Notes: a model not told the origin generated them from the sequence alone. DNA of 64,000 bases from Hedera helix (GCA_947179155.2 OX359282.1:26801221-26865220), one strand, 5' to 3'; positions 37,486 to 48,994 are shown, numbered from the stretch's first letter. Program-made: numbers and translations.

Positions 37486-39648
37486 TGTCGACGCCGGGAT
37501 TAGTCGTTTCGTTTTTTAATATTAAAAGCCCTTTCAGATTTTAGCCTTTAGATTAAGATGTGCTTTTTGAAAAGGGTCGGCTTAGTGTCGACGGGGTTTC
37601 GAAAGGTCGATTTTTTATGAGCCAATTGACCAGAGTCGCCAGTTGGTATATTTGAAAATGGATGTACCAACTCATCCGAATTTTGTTTTCGTAATCGCTG
37701 GCTCATATGTGACTCCGAATTAATTGGTCTGCGAAACCGAGATTCATAGAGTTCGGGGCCTTGCTTAAGCGAGGGGAAGGTGTTAGGCACCCCCCGACTT
37801 CCGTGAAAACACGGTTACCGCAATCTCGGTGTTTTCCTATCCTTTCAAAATCCTAAAAATGTGTGAGTTGCGTGTGTGTGCATGTGTGCCTAGGTGATGG
37901 TTGTGGTGAATTTTGCGTGAAAATCGCTTTGTTTTCTTATGGAAAACGTGTTTTATCGGGAAAGCGTTTAGACGTCTTTTGACCCAAACAACAAGGCTTC
38001 GCTTTTTATAATAAAAATTGATTTTAATTTCGAAAACGATGAGGTTTTTTATTAGATGTCATTTTTAGACAACAATAGTTATAAACTTTTGTCAAATAGG
38101 AATCGAGACTATACATTGGCTTCTAACAGTAAATTCAAATAAAATGAAGGCAACTTCTAGAACTCTTTAACCCTATGCACAAAGTTTAATGAAAACGTTT
38201 ATGTATTTTTTACGAAAATATCTTTTATGACATTTCAAAACCAAATGGAGCCTTTTCGTCAAACAAGGCTCAAAGTTCGCCAAAACTCTTAATTTTTAAT
38301 CTCGTGAATCTAATATCCTAATTTGATCATTTTTAGAAAATCTTCATCGTTTGCCTTATTTTGGAAAAAACTGTTTTTTGTGTCGTAAATCAAAACAAGC
38401 ATTCAAACGTGTCAGGGCTATCCATGGGCATGTGAGCCGTCTAAATAACCCCAAACACCCACAATCACATATTTTTACTATTACGGGGCTTTAACCCGAT
38501 TACGGTTCGATATCGCTTTAAGGCTCAATATTTACATATATATACAAAATGGACCCTTGCAATGATTACATACATTAAAAGTTGTCCATCATCGGGATTT
38601 GAGCACGAGGATCTCCTCCCTAAGCTCACAACAACCCAAATCGCTGCACAACTATACCAGAGCAAGATAAACAATACTAAACTGGATACTATGCTACACG
38701 AATAAAAAAAATACAATCCTAACACAACAAACTACCCGTTAACACAACGAACTACATATCACCGTACGGATATCATCGGGACATTAGGAGGAAATTACGT
38801 TCCGACGGAACCCTCGCTAATAATCCCTAATCCACGGATTCTCAACAATACAACAACATACTACAGTAAGCAACCCAAAACACAATATTATAATAACAAT
38901 ACAAGCAAAAAAATATCAACCAAAACACCCTTTTCACCTTGCAATACACCGACAAAAGCTTTATATTTCACGATTGAACCAAAACCACACGAATACTTGA
39001 ATATTTGACAAGAAAAACAAATTTCTCACTTGGATTTAACCAAACCCGAGCTCCTATCTCGCCTCTCGCGTGTTTCTCTCTCCTAAGTTTTAAGAAAATT
39101 TGTTTCCTCCTATTCTACAGATCAAAAATGGCGTTGTATAAGTGATTTAAGGCAGCCGCAGGTGCATCTACGGCTGACTTCGCTGACCGTCCGTGCCAAA
39201 TCCTCGGCTGCCGTGTACCGCCCTCGAGCCGTCCAAATGTCACCTCTGTCGGTGGCCGCAGGTGTACCTGCAGCTGCCCAGTTCATTTTTTTCGATTTTC
39301 GTGTCATGCAGTCTTAAATCGTCAATTTTTGCTGTATTATTTTGGAAGGCTGTTACCTGACGTATAAATATCTCTGGTGCTTGGCTTCCAAAGAGCGAGA
39401 CCCCCTCTGACTGTCGCAAGCGCAGTGGTCATTTGCCATCTTTGGCGACCGAATCGGGCTTCGTCTGGATCAACTGCGTGTCTTGCCTCAAATGACTCGA
39501 CGCTCGTTGTTCGTTTGGCAGCCTTGATCGTAAGCCGTCGTGCTGAGTTTGGGTTGGGGTCCACCTTTCCTGTTCGTATGTTGGGTCGAATGACGATTTT
39601 ACCCTCATGTCAAGGTCAGTACACAAGTGCAAAATTTGGGTGTCTACA
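37486..39648 (-). repeat. Left LTR (3' LTR in element sense), 2163 bp
   Basis: Complete copy with inverted ends TGTCGACGCC...GTGTCTACA on the plus strand. The first 346 bases (37486-37831), which would be the R/U5 end, are absent from the right LTR. It includes a GCTTAAGCGAGGGG block and palindromic CCGCAGGTGC words (about 39155 and 39246). Confidence 0.9.
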
Positions 39649-39660
39649 ACTGCCCCTCTT
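39649..39660 (-). other. Polypurine tract of the Tat element
   Basis: Read on the minus strand, AAGAGGGGCAGT directly precedes the LTR start TGTAGACA, as expected for plus-strand priming at the 3' LTR. Confidence 0.8.
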
Positions 39661-39864
39661 TATCATGTTTATGGAATGGCATATGAAATGAGCATGATAA
39701 AGAAGTAGGCACCTGACGCATGGAAATGACAGTACGTGTTTAACGATGCAACACATATATTAAGATGATGCAAATGTCACATTCAACACGATCGTGTAGA
39801 GGTCGATTCAAAGTTTACGAATGAATATCGCTCGGGTTTCGTCTCCGACGGGTCATTTTTGGAT

Positions 39865-40315
39865 TGGTCAGGTATCATCTCTAACGGGTCGTTTTGGATT
39901 GGTCAGGTATCGTCTCTGACGGGTCGTTTTTGAGTTGGTCAGGTATCGTCTCTGACGGGTCGTTTTTGGGTTAGACAGGTATCGTCTCTGACGGGTCGTT
40001 TTTGGGTTAGACAGGTATCGTCTCTGACGGGTCGTTTTTTGGGTTGGTCAGGTATCGTCTCTGACGGGTCATTTTTTGAGTTGGTTAGGTATCGTCTCTG
40101 ACAGGTCATTTTTGATTTGGTCAGGTATCGTCTCTGACGCGTCGTTTTTGGGTTGGTCAGGCATCATCTCTGACGGGTCATTTTTTGGGTTGGTCAGGTA
40201 TCGTCTCTGACGGGTCTTTTTTTTTTTTTTTTTTTTTTTGAGTTGGTTAGGTATCGTCTCTGACAGGTCGTTTTTGAGTTGGTCAGGTATCATCTCTGAC
40301 GGGTCATTTTTGGGA
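39865..40315. repeat. 36-bp minisatellite, about 12 units
   Basis: Units of GGTCAGGTATCGTCTCTGAC plus GGGTCGTTTTTGGGTT-type tails, with small length differences. A pure T run (about 40217-40239) breaks one unit. The minus-strand open frame over it (KNDPSETIPDQL repeats) is only a product of the 36-base period. Confidence 0.9.
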
Positions 40316-41034
40316 AGGTCAAGTTCTAAAATCTTGTTTTTAAATCGTAACAAGTTTCACGTTGGCTCGAGGTAAACAAAAGGGAAGTTTAGGGGGCACT
40401 GAGACCAGCCGCAGATGCAACTGCGGCTAGGATCGGTTCCTATTTCAGATCGCGACCCCCCGCGATCTGTCACTTTCTTTAACTTTTCTCTTCCTCGTTT
40501 TCGGTTTTCCTCTTCCCCATTCGATTTTTTTCGTCTTTTGTACAAAATCTGCTCCGATTAAATCAGTCTACGCACCTTGGGTAACATTTTAACTCCTTAT
40601 TCTTTGATTTTCGCTTTCATTTGACTATACATTTACTTGTTTGGATATTTTAATTTTAGCAATGCATGCCTATATGTGATATTTGTGTTACACGCAGCAT
40701 AGATATATAACGGGTCTTGCAGACATGTTTTATTTATTTGGAAAACCATTGTTTTAGTCATTTTATGCTCATGATGCATCATTTTCACTTGCATTTTGGA
40801 TTTATTGGTTGCCTGACTTGATTAAACATGCCTGATCGTGCATGGGATGTCCATTTTACAAACGAAACTCTGCTGAAATTTCGGGAAATCTAGCGCACCC
40901 CTAGGGACTTATTTATGCATTTCCAATCTCATAAACATGCTACGCTGCCCTATTATTTCTAGCAATATGCAATAAGATTTTTTGAAAGATAACGGGCTAA
41001 GGATGTACCTCCTTTTCGCGATGCCGTTTTAGTT

Positions 41035-42994
41035 ATGGATCCTGATGCTCCCAGTGGCTCCATAGTGCCCCGAGTTGCCGGTGTCCGTTGTCGTAGAGCG
41101 GCCACCTCAGCTCCAGCTCCAGTCCTGACCCGTCATTCTCGTAGACTGGCGGAGTCTGTCATTCGCCCAGTTCGGCCGGATGTTGGTAAGGATGCCCCAG
41201 CTGATGCAGAGGCGGGTCCTTCTGGCACAGTGGCCCCTCCCCCCACGCGTCGGACCTTACCAGGAGCCCGTGCCAGGATACCGGATTTGCTCGGTCCTGA
41301 TCTCAGCAATCACCCCTCAGCCTACCTTACGGCTAACGAGGTATATCCGTCGTTTAAGTTCATTCAAACCCGTATGGTTACCATGACTGACTTTTTGATG
41401 GCTGTCACAAGTTCCTGAGTTTACCCAACCTCGGGGCAACTGATTCAACATTTACACCCTCTACCACGCGCTGCATCCTGACTACAGGGGGATGGTAGAC
41501 TCTTGGGGGTTCAGACATTTCTTTACCATCGCCCCTCGTCGGTGTCCGTGGGGCTACAGGAGGGCCCTATCTAAGCGCTGGTTCCACCAGACCCACGCTT
41601 CATCTTCTGGACTGTGAGCTACTGTTGACCCCTCTAGACTGGCGTTATATCACCGGGGTGGAGTTCTCTAGACCCCGTGTTCCTCTGGAGTCGAACATCA
41701 CCCCCGTAGCCGTTCGATCCTTATTGGGATACTCTCCTCAGGATAAGGTCTTTAAGGCCCGCAGCATTCGATCAGGAGCCTTGGCTGTGGATGTTATTGG
41801 AGGGGTCCTTTCTGAGCCGTTCCCTGAGGACCGATCTGCTCGTGACTTTCTGCTCCGACGCTTGTTTTTGACCATCATGAGGGGCTATTTTCTAGTGAAC
41901 AACTCCTCGACTATTCATTTCAGTATCGTCGAAGCCACCCGGGAGGTTGACCGGATCGGGGACTATGATTGGGGCTCCTTCACCTTCGCTTACTTCCTCC
42001 AGGGTCTTCACCTTCGCTCAGAGGGACAGACGGATGCCTGGCTCGGATTCTACCCCTTTCTGCTAGTAGGTCTTTTTATTGTATCGTCCTTGATTTGTTT
42101 CATTCCTTTGTCCTTTCCTGACACTTACGCTTCTCCTGTTTTGTTTATCAGTTCTGGGCTTACGAGAGGCTACCCTGCTTGCGGCCAGTTACTACTCTTG
42201 GTCCGGAGACTTATCCCAGGGGTCGTCGGTGGCATCACAGTACTTTTGAGGAGACCCCAGTGTCAGATAGCTTTGCTCACTGTTGACTGCAGTTAGAGCT
42301 GATCTCGTCAGCGGACGTGACCTGGGTTCCCTACACTGCGGATCATTTGGCGGCTGGCTTTGCCGGTGATTATGTCGCGGATCAGGAGTTTGCCTTGTCC
42401 ACTCGTCGTATTCCATTTCTGACCTATGGTGGATGGGAGCTGTATTTGGGGGAGCGCGCCATCAGATGTGTTTTCGGGGAGGCTCGTATCCCTTTCGCCC
42501 CTCCCTCACGGAGATTTTGGCTCGTGGATGCCCACCTTCCAGATGTCCTGACGGCCGGGGAGGACGGATACATGCTGTCTGCCGGTCCTCATACGAGCGA
42601 GAGCTTCAGTGCCTGGAGTAGACCCCGCACTATCGGGCCTCAGACCCGGGCCACCTTCTTCCTCGGAGACCTGGTTCACGGGTCGGTGATGATGACGGAT
42701 TAGATGGAGTGTGTTCGGGCCCCCACCCACTCGGACCAGATCGCTTCCCTCACTCGGCGGGTGGATCAGTTATCATTTTTTGTTCGGAGCTTGGGCCGAG
42801 ATCCAGAGGAGGCTTATGCCGCAGACCCGTATGGATCCGATTTTGGTGCGGGTCCTGGCCCATCGGATGCCCTAGTTCCGCCTTATTCCTGCCCAGACCT
42901 AAACTTTGAGGCTGAGGCTTCTATTCCCCGGGACTTGCTTGTAGATCAGTTCGAGGATGACGCCTTTATCGATAGCATAGAGTTCACTGATTAG
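41035..42994 (+). pseudogene. Accessory gene 1: plant mobile domain-like protein, antisense to gag-pol
   Basis: Starts at ATG 41035 (MDPDAPSGSIVPRVAG). The central region carries a plant mobile domain-like pattern: ALSKRWFHQTH, then ELLLTPLDWRYITGVEFSR, then FWAYERLPCLRP and VTWVPYTADHL. The W-A-Y-E-R-L block forms only if a GT-AG intron (42066-42151, 86 bp) is removed. Then one frame runs to 42994, with TGA at 42284 and TAG at 42701. Frameshifts near 41420-41450 and 41595 break the first part. The C-terminal end (SLTRRVDQLSFFVRSLG) is helical and acidic after that. Cellular relatives (MAIN/MAIL type) act in the nucleus; what the element uses it for is unknown. GC content is well above the flanks. 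Confidence 0.7.
42066..42151 (+). other. Predicted intron in accessory gene 1
   Basis: Donor CTA|GTAGGT and acceptor TTTATCAG|TTC. Removing 86 bases joins FYPFLL to FWAYERLP in one frame. Unspliced translation enters a different frame and soon ends at 42294. The intron is T-rich upstream of the acceptor. Confidence 0.7.
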
Positions 42995-43209
42995 ATTCTG
43001 ATAGGCTAGGACCTCTGTATGCAAACCTGCTTGTTTTATTATCATTTTTCTCATTTTATGTATTATGTACAGAATTATTTTATTTTATGCACAATCATTT
43101 ACTTCTGATGATTCATTTATTCCATTATAGCCTGTATGATGCATGATTTATTATATATGTGGATAAAGAAATTGACCCCTGTATAGTCTTTTGATACTGC
43201 TTTTTACAG

Positions 43210-44853
43210 ATGTCATCCCTGGATGTGGTTCGCGTGGGCCCTCGCGCCCCCTCAGGGATCATTGGCAGGCTCCGCTCGTGGCTAAATAGTTTGCTACCCT
43301 CCGACTGGATCATCGCAGAGGGTCTTTTAGGACACTCCTTGTCTCTTTTGTCATTCCAGGTGCCGCCGGGCTTTGTTGACGGCATTCTCAGTTGTTGGAT
43401 CCCGGATAGACCTATTTTCAGGTTTGGGCTGGAGTATCTGACCCCCACCCTGGAGGAGTATGCTCGCTTCACCGGTTTGTGAGTGGATGGTCCCTGCGCA
43501 CGGGTTACCTCAGGCCATATGCGCCGTCAGTTCCTGACTTTTACAGGCTTACGGAGGACAGCTCTGCTATCTGTGATCTCTTCAAGCCACCTGGTTCCTC
43601 TTCCCTTCTTGGTTGACAGATTTGGCTCGATGGATAACTTCTCTTTATTCTCCAGTGATTTTTCGGTATCTGAGGAGCGCTGGGGCGCTTTGAGAGTGGA
43701 TGTCCTGATGGCCTGTGTCATATCAGTCCTATATATGCCTGCCGGAGACGACCTCCTGGACATGCGGGTTATTGTAGCGGTTCAGGCCCTTCAGGAGGAT
43801 CATACCATCATTCCCATGATACTTGCAGAGACTTACCTGTCAGCCTCGTATTGTCATTCCTTCTTTGGCCGCATATTCAAGGGAAGCTCTACTTTGTTAT
43901 ATGTATGGTTCATGAGTCACCTCAGACCCATCGGGCAGTTTCATCGGCACGGGTTTTGTTTCAGCCACAGCTTGGCCATGCAGTTCTCATTCCGTCCCCG
44001 GCGATGCACTGATGCGGCTTCATGGAGTGAGTTCTTATCGGCCATGGAGGAGCCCTTCCATCTTCTGATCTACTCGGGTTATTGCTCCTTCTTGAGCTTC
44101 TTGACTCATGTGCCCCGTTTTGATTTCCTTCCTCTTCTTGGTTTAAGGGGGGTGACGACTTATCATCCCTTAGCTGTCATGGGGCAGTTTGACCAGATGC
44201 AGGATCTTCATCTTTTTGCGGGAGCAACTGACTACCGATTTCTCATATCGACTCAGACGGAGAGGGAAATGCTGAGGGTATACGAACTTTGGTCACACAG
44301 GGTATCGGCCGAGTTTAGGGATAGTCATCCTGGTCAGACACTCGACTACCTGCTATGGTTGCGAGGAGATTCTGAGATTGCTGATTTTGACCAGATTGGA
44401 GTATTGGATGGTTCTCGAGGATTTTTCCCAGCTAAGACTAGTTCAAATGCGGTCATTCCCCCGGAGCCTTCAGAGTTAGCGCCCAGATCTGATGTTGAGG
44501 TTGTTCCTGCCTCGGTACACGTCCCTTGTCCTGATTCGGCGGATCGGGTCCAGAGACTAATGATTGAGGGTACCCGGCTCCGGTCAGCCTTGAGTGCTAC
44601 TAAGACTGAGAGGGATACCGTCCACGCTGAGCGGGATGCTGCTGTACTAGCCCGTGATGTCGCCCTCTCTGCCAGAAATAGTATCCTTGAGCAGGTCAAA
44701 GTTATCATGGAGGCCCATTCTGCGACTGTTAGTAGTGCTGCTGCTCTTTTGGCTCGGATTGACATGATGGGACAGCAGATTGCGGGTGAGCCGGAGGTTT
44801 ATGATGCCTCGACTATTCTATCTATCCTGCTCCAGCTGGTTTCTGACCTGTAG
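43210..44853 (+). pseudogene. Accessory gene 2: DUF7745/plant mobile domain-like protein with C-terminal coiled coil
   Basis: One frame from ATG 43210 (MSSLDVVRVGPRAPSG) to the stop at 44851-44853, interrupted only by TGA at 43480-43482. The N-terminal part has FRFGLEYLTPTLEEYARFTG, a motif I associate with the DUF7745 and plant mobile domain group of repeat-derived plant proteins. The middle has FGRIFKGSSTLLYVWFMSHL. The last ~150 residues include a coiled coil (MIEGTRLRSALSATKTERD). If the TGA were sense, the product would be 547 aa. It lies 215 bases after accessory gene 1 in the same direction, opposite to gag-pol. Whether the two share a transcript is unknown. Function unknown. Confidence 0.7.
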
Positions 44854-45310
44854 ATGATTTTATTTCCTGCACGGACTATGTCAGTTTCATCATTATTATT
44901 TAAAAGATAGACTTTGTAATCCAAATGTTTTGTATATATAGAGAAATATTTATGGTTTAGTCATTTCCCTTTTTGATGCATCGTCGCCCTCCATTGGATC
45001 ATCATTTTATTCAGCCGATTATGATTTTGATATATTGCCTTCTTTCTTTTCTCAAGTCTTGATTGGAACTCCACAGATATTGCCACACGACCTTTTAATT
45101 TCATCGGAGTGAGTCTTGGATTTTGGGCTGATTATATGGCTAGGTTTGGGTAAGATTTGGAATATATTTGTCAAGGTAGGGTTTCGGGGCTTTCTGGAAA
45201 TGGGTTTGGTATAGGGACAAGGTTTATTATTTTGTATAGAACGGACCGCGCCATGATGGCTGCCTACGTACTCCCACAAAGTCAGGAGATCAGGTCCTAC
45301 GTAGTTCGAG
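44854..45310. other. Convergent spacer between accessory gene 2 and integrase
   Basis: Holds the 3' ends of both opposed gene sets. A block at about 45250-45312 contains GGCTGCCTACGTA and CCTACGTAGTTCG. I recall similar CCTACGTA blocks next to integrase in other plant gypsy elements. A T-run at 45333-45348 follows. No terminator can be assigned. Confidence 0.5.
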
Positions 45311-46411
45311 TTACAAAGGGAGATAATAATAATTTTTTTTTTTTTTTAAAGCATAGAACCGTTTCACTGAGTCAGAATTCAAGGGCTGCAGAAATACCTC
45401 GCCATCCATTTCTTGTAGGATGAGGGCCCCTCCAGATAGGACTTTCTTGATCACAAAGGGTCCTTCCCAATTTGGAGCGAATTTCCCTTTGTCTTCGTCT
45501 TGACAGGGCATGACCCTCTTTAGCACTAAGTCATTTTCCTTGAACTTTCGGGACCGTATCTTTTTGTCGTACGATCGAGAGATGCATTGCTGATATAATT
45601 GACCGTGTAATATAGCAACCACCCTCCTTTCATCTATTAAGGCTAATTGGTCATATCGACTTTGTATCCAATCCTCCTCGTCAATCCGAGCATCGAGCAA
45701 AATTCGGAGGGACGCCATCTCCATCTCAACTGGCAAAACGGCCTCCATCCCATATACCAAGGCATAAGGAGTTGCCCCTGTAGACGTGCGAACTGATGCC
45801 CGATATGCAAACAGTGTGAGGGGCAGCAAATCTGGTCATCCCCGATGATTGGCAGACATTCTTGCCATAATTCTCTTTATATTCTTATTCGCCGCCTCCA
45901 CGGCCCCATTCATTTTGGGCCTATAAATGACAGAATTGAGATGTTTGATCTTGAATTTGTCGCATAACTCCTTCATAAGGGCGTTGTTCAGATTCTTGGC
46001 ATTGTCGGAAATCAAGATTTCAGGCTGTCCGTACCGACAAATGACATTGTTTCTGATGAAATTGACTATGACTTCCTGTGTTACTTTGGGGAAAGAAGCT
46101 GCCTCCACCCATTTAGTGAAATAATCAATCATGACGAAAATGAACCGGTGGCCATTGCTCGCTTTGGGCTCCACGGGTCTGATTACATCCATACCCCACA
46201 TGGAGAAAGGTCAAGGGGAAGTCATACAATGCAGTTCATTAGGAAGCGCGTGAATCACATTGCCGTGTGATTGGCATTGATAACATCGTTTGACATGATC
46301 ATCACAGTCGGCCTTAAGCGATAGCCAGTAGTGCCCCGTTCTCAGAATTTTCTTGGCTAATATCGGTCCACTCATATATGGCCCACATACTCGACCGTGC
46401 ACTTCGCCCAT
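45311..46411 (-). pseudogene. Tat element integrase
   Basis: Reading leftward from 46411: an HHCC-type zinc region (HGRVCGPYMSG ... CDDHVKRCYQCQ), then the catalytic core with MWGMDVI (first D), LISDNAKNLN (second D) and NGAVEAANK (E), then a C-terminal part FAPNWEGPFVIKKVLSGG. A TGA at 46208-46210 replaces the tryptophan usual before P-F-S-M-W-G, and another TGA lies at 45833-45835. Integrase inserts the DNA copy into the nuclear genome. No chromodomain is visible at the end, which fits Tat rather than a chromovirus. Confidence 0.88.
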
Positions 46412-46591
46412 GATTTTCTGTGCTTGAGTCTCATCTACACATCACAACAATTCCAAGCCAACATCTCTCTTATACAGGGAATCTCCGCTAAAATAGAATT
46501 TCATTGCCATCTTCTGGATTCTCTACGTTTCCGTTCGGTTCGCCTGGTCGAGGAGAGATCTATCCCTCAAGTATTTCTGAATGTCATGATA

Positions 46592-48819
46592 TCAGGGCTG
46601 ATTTGGCTGAACCACATCTTCTGATAACTCCGATATATGTTCTTCGTAAGCGGGAGCATTTTGTACCGTTATCTCAATCTGGGGAGTGGCTTTGCCTTTG
46701 AGTACGTGGACTAACGAAGCCAGGGTGGCCAATGCATCGGTAAAGTCATTCCGCCCCCTGGGAATATGTCGGAAGGCTATGTCTTCAAATTCTTGCATTA
46801 ATCGGATCACACACCGGTGGTAGGGGAGTAACCGAAGCTCTTTAGTGCCATACACCCATGTTGCCTGTCTGATTACCAATTCTGAGTCTCCGAACACGAC
46901 TAATCTTTTCACTCCCATATTGCGGGCGAATCTCAGCCCCAATACATCCTTCATACTCAGCCGTATTGTTTGAGTTACTGAACTATAATTTGGTGATAAC
47001 AGGGTATTGCTCGCCCGTAATGGAAACCAGGACCGCTCCAGCTCCCACCCCTTCAGCGTTCATGGCACCGTCGAAATACATTTTCCAAAACTGCCCTTCG
47101 TCATCACACCTCGTTTGTTGGATCCACAATATGTCTTCACCCAGTAGGGAAGTTTCTAAAGGCTCCATTCCCCCTGTCGGCATCTCTGATAATTGATCTG
47201 CAATCCCCTTCCCCTTCACGGCTTTCTGGGTAACATAGAGGATGTCGAATTGCTGTAGGATTAACTGCCACCTCCACAATCGACAATTCAACATTGGTCT
47301 TTCAAATATATACTTCAAGAGATCAATTTGCGAGATCAAATAGGTAGTGTGTCCATGAAGGTAATGTTGTAACCTCATAGCAGCCCATGCCAGGGCGCAA
47401 CATGTTCTCTCGATCGGTGTGTAATTCTGCTCACAGCTGCTGAATCTCTTGCTAAGGTAATAAATGGCATGCTCATTGCCGAATTCATTTTTCTGCCCCA
47501 ACATACAACCCATCGCCATATCGTTCACGGATATATACATGAAAAGAGGGATCCCGTCCTTCGGAGGTACCAGCACTGGCGCTTCTGTTAGTTGCTTCTT
47601 AATGGTCTTAAAGGCTTTTTGGCATTGACTGTTCCACTCTCGGGAGGCATCTTTCCTTAACAGTTTAAAGATCGGTTCGCAGATGGTTGTCATATGGGAT
47701 ATGAATCGACTGATGAAGTTTATCCTCCCCAAGAATCCCCTTATCTCTTTCTCTGTACGAGGTGCTGGCATATCCACAATGGCTTTGATCTTAGCCGGAT
47801 CCAGTTCGATGCCTCGATTGCTCACCAAGAATCCAAGGAGCTTACCTGACTGAACTCCGAAGACACACTTTGCTGGATTGAGCTTCAAATTATACTTCCT
47901 GAGCCGCTCAAATAGCTTCTTGAGGTGCGTCACATGGTCAGATTCCACCCTTAATTTCACAATAATGTCATCCACGTAAACCTCTATCTCCTTATGCATC
48001 ATGTCGTGGAATAGGGCCATCATTGCCCTCTAATAAGTGGCCCCTGTATTTGTGAGGCCGAAAGCAAGTCGTCTATAACAAAACGTGCCCCAGGGGGTGA
48101 TGAAGGCAGTCTTTTCTCGGTCATCTTCCGCCACCATTATCTGGTGATATCCCATGAAATAATCGACAAACGAATACATTTCATACTGAACCGTATTATC
48201 CACCAAGATGTGTATGAAAGGCACTGGGAAATTATCCTTGAGACTGGCTTTGTTCAGATCCCTATAGTCAACGCATACTCTCACATTTCCTCTGGGCTTC
48301 GCCACTGGGACTATATTGGAAAGCCATTCTGGGTAGGTGGACACCATGATGATTCCAGCCTTGAATTGCTTGACTATCTCTTCCTTCACCTTTAAGCTCC
48401 ACTCCGGTTTTAATTTTCTCAGCTTCTGCTTAACTGGCCTAAAACCCTCATTAATAAGCAATCGATGTACCACAATATCCGTGGACAAACCGACCATGTC
48501 TTTATGTGACCAAGCAAACACATCCTCATATTGGCTCAATAACTCAGCTACCTCTGCTTTCTGGTTGAGAGTCAGGTCTGCCCCAATTTTCAGCTCTTTG
48601 GGATTTTCAGGGGTTCCTATGTTGATGATAATGGTTTGGTCTAGGTTGGGTTTGAGTCTATCCTCGACCCACTCTTTGATTTCGTCGGGAACGTCGTCCT
48701 CACCTGCTTCGTCCTGCTCAATTCCCATCAAATCGAATTTCAGTTCTATATCAAAATCATAATCGTCTTTCAAATTTGGAAAATCGTTTGTTAGGCTAGA
48801 ATGACTCAAATCGGTACAC
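46592..48819 (-). pseudogene. Tat element reverse transcriptase with dual RNase H-like domains
   Basis: After the intron acceptor the frame begins GTGT and reads CTDLSHSSLTNDF. RT: VRVCVDYRDLNKASLKDNF, FVDYFMGYHQI (first D), then EVYVDDIIVK (paired D). TAG at 48027-48029 stands where G-A-T-Y-Q-R-A-M is usual. The gypsy RNase H (MYISVNDMAMGCMLGQ) is followed, after a linker, by a second RNase H-like domain (MYFDGAMNAEGVGAGAVLVS; FGDSELVIRQ; NDFTDALATLAS). Two such domains are the hallmark of the Tat branch. A stop at 46980-46982 splits the second domain. Acts in cytoplasmic particles to make DNA from element RNA. Confidence 0.9.
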
Positions 48820-48994
48820 CTGACATGAAACAAAAATATTTGTCATATATATAAACATTAAGTACATGACTTCCTTTTTCAATAATCATGATAAAAGTAT
48901 GAAATAGACGTGCAGATACATAAAACAAAAACACCGTCTTAAAAACCCCTTGATCCCCATACTGGACAGGATTCCCGGACATTCCTGCATTTAC
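48820..48994 (-). other. Retrotransposon intron between protease and RT
   Basis: Minus strand: donor AAAAAG|GTAAATG (GT at 48994-48993), T-rich interior, acceptor TCATGTCAG|GTGT (AG at 48821-48820), 175 bp. Unspliced, the frame ends at TAA inside the donor. Spliced, SRK plus R-C-T-D-L joins gag-pro to RT in frame. Ogre-type Tat elements are known for an intron at this place. Confidence 0.75.

Larger units (their letters stand above)
39649..41034. other. Non-coding spacer between the 3' LTR and accessory gene 1
   Basis: Contains the polypurine tract, the 36-bp minisatellite and a CCGCAG...CTGCGGC palindrome at about 40408-40427. The ~450 bases before the ATG at 41035 would hold the promoter and leader of the plus-strand gene. 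No clear TATA box was fixed. Confidence 0.5.

Noticed and set aside
40069..40353. Minus-strand frame with KNDPSETIPDQL repeats
   Set aside because: Consequence of the 36-bp minisatellite; includes a homopolymer lysine run and no start context or relatives.
48337..48762. 141-codon plus-strand frame opposite RT
   Set aside because: Antisense shadow of the Tat RT linker, with no conserved motif.
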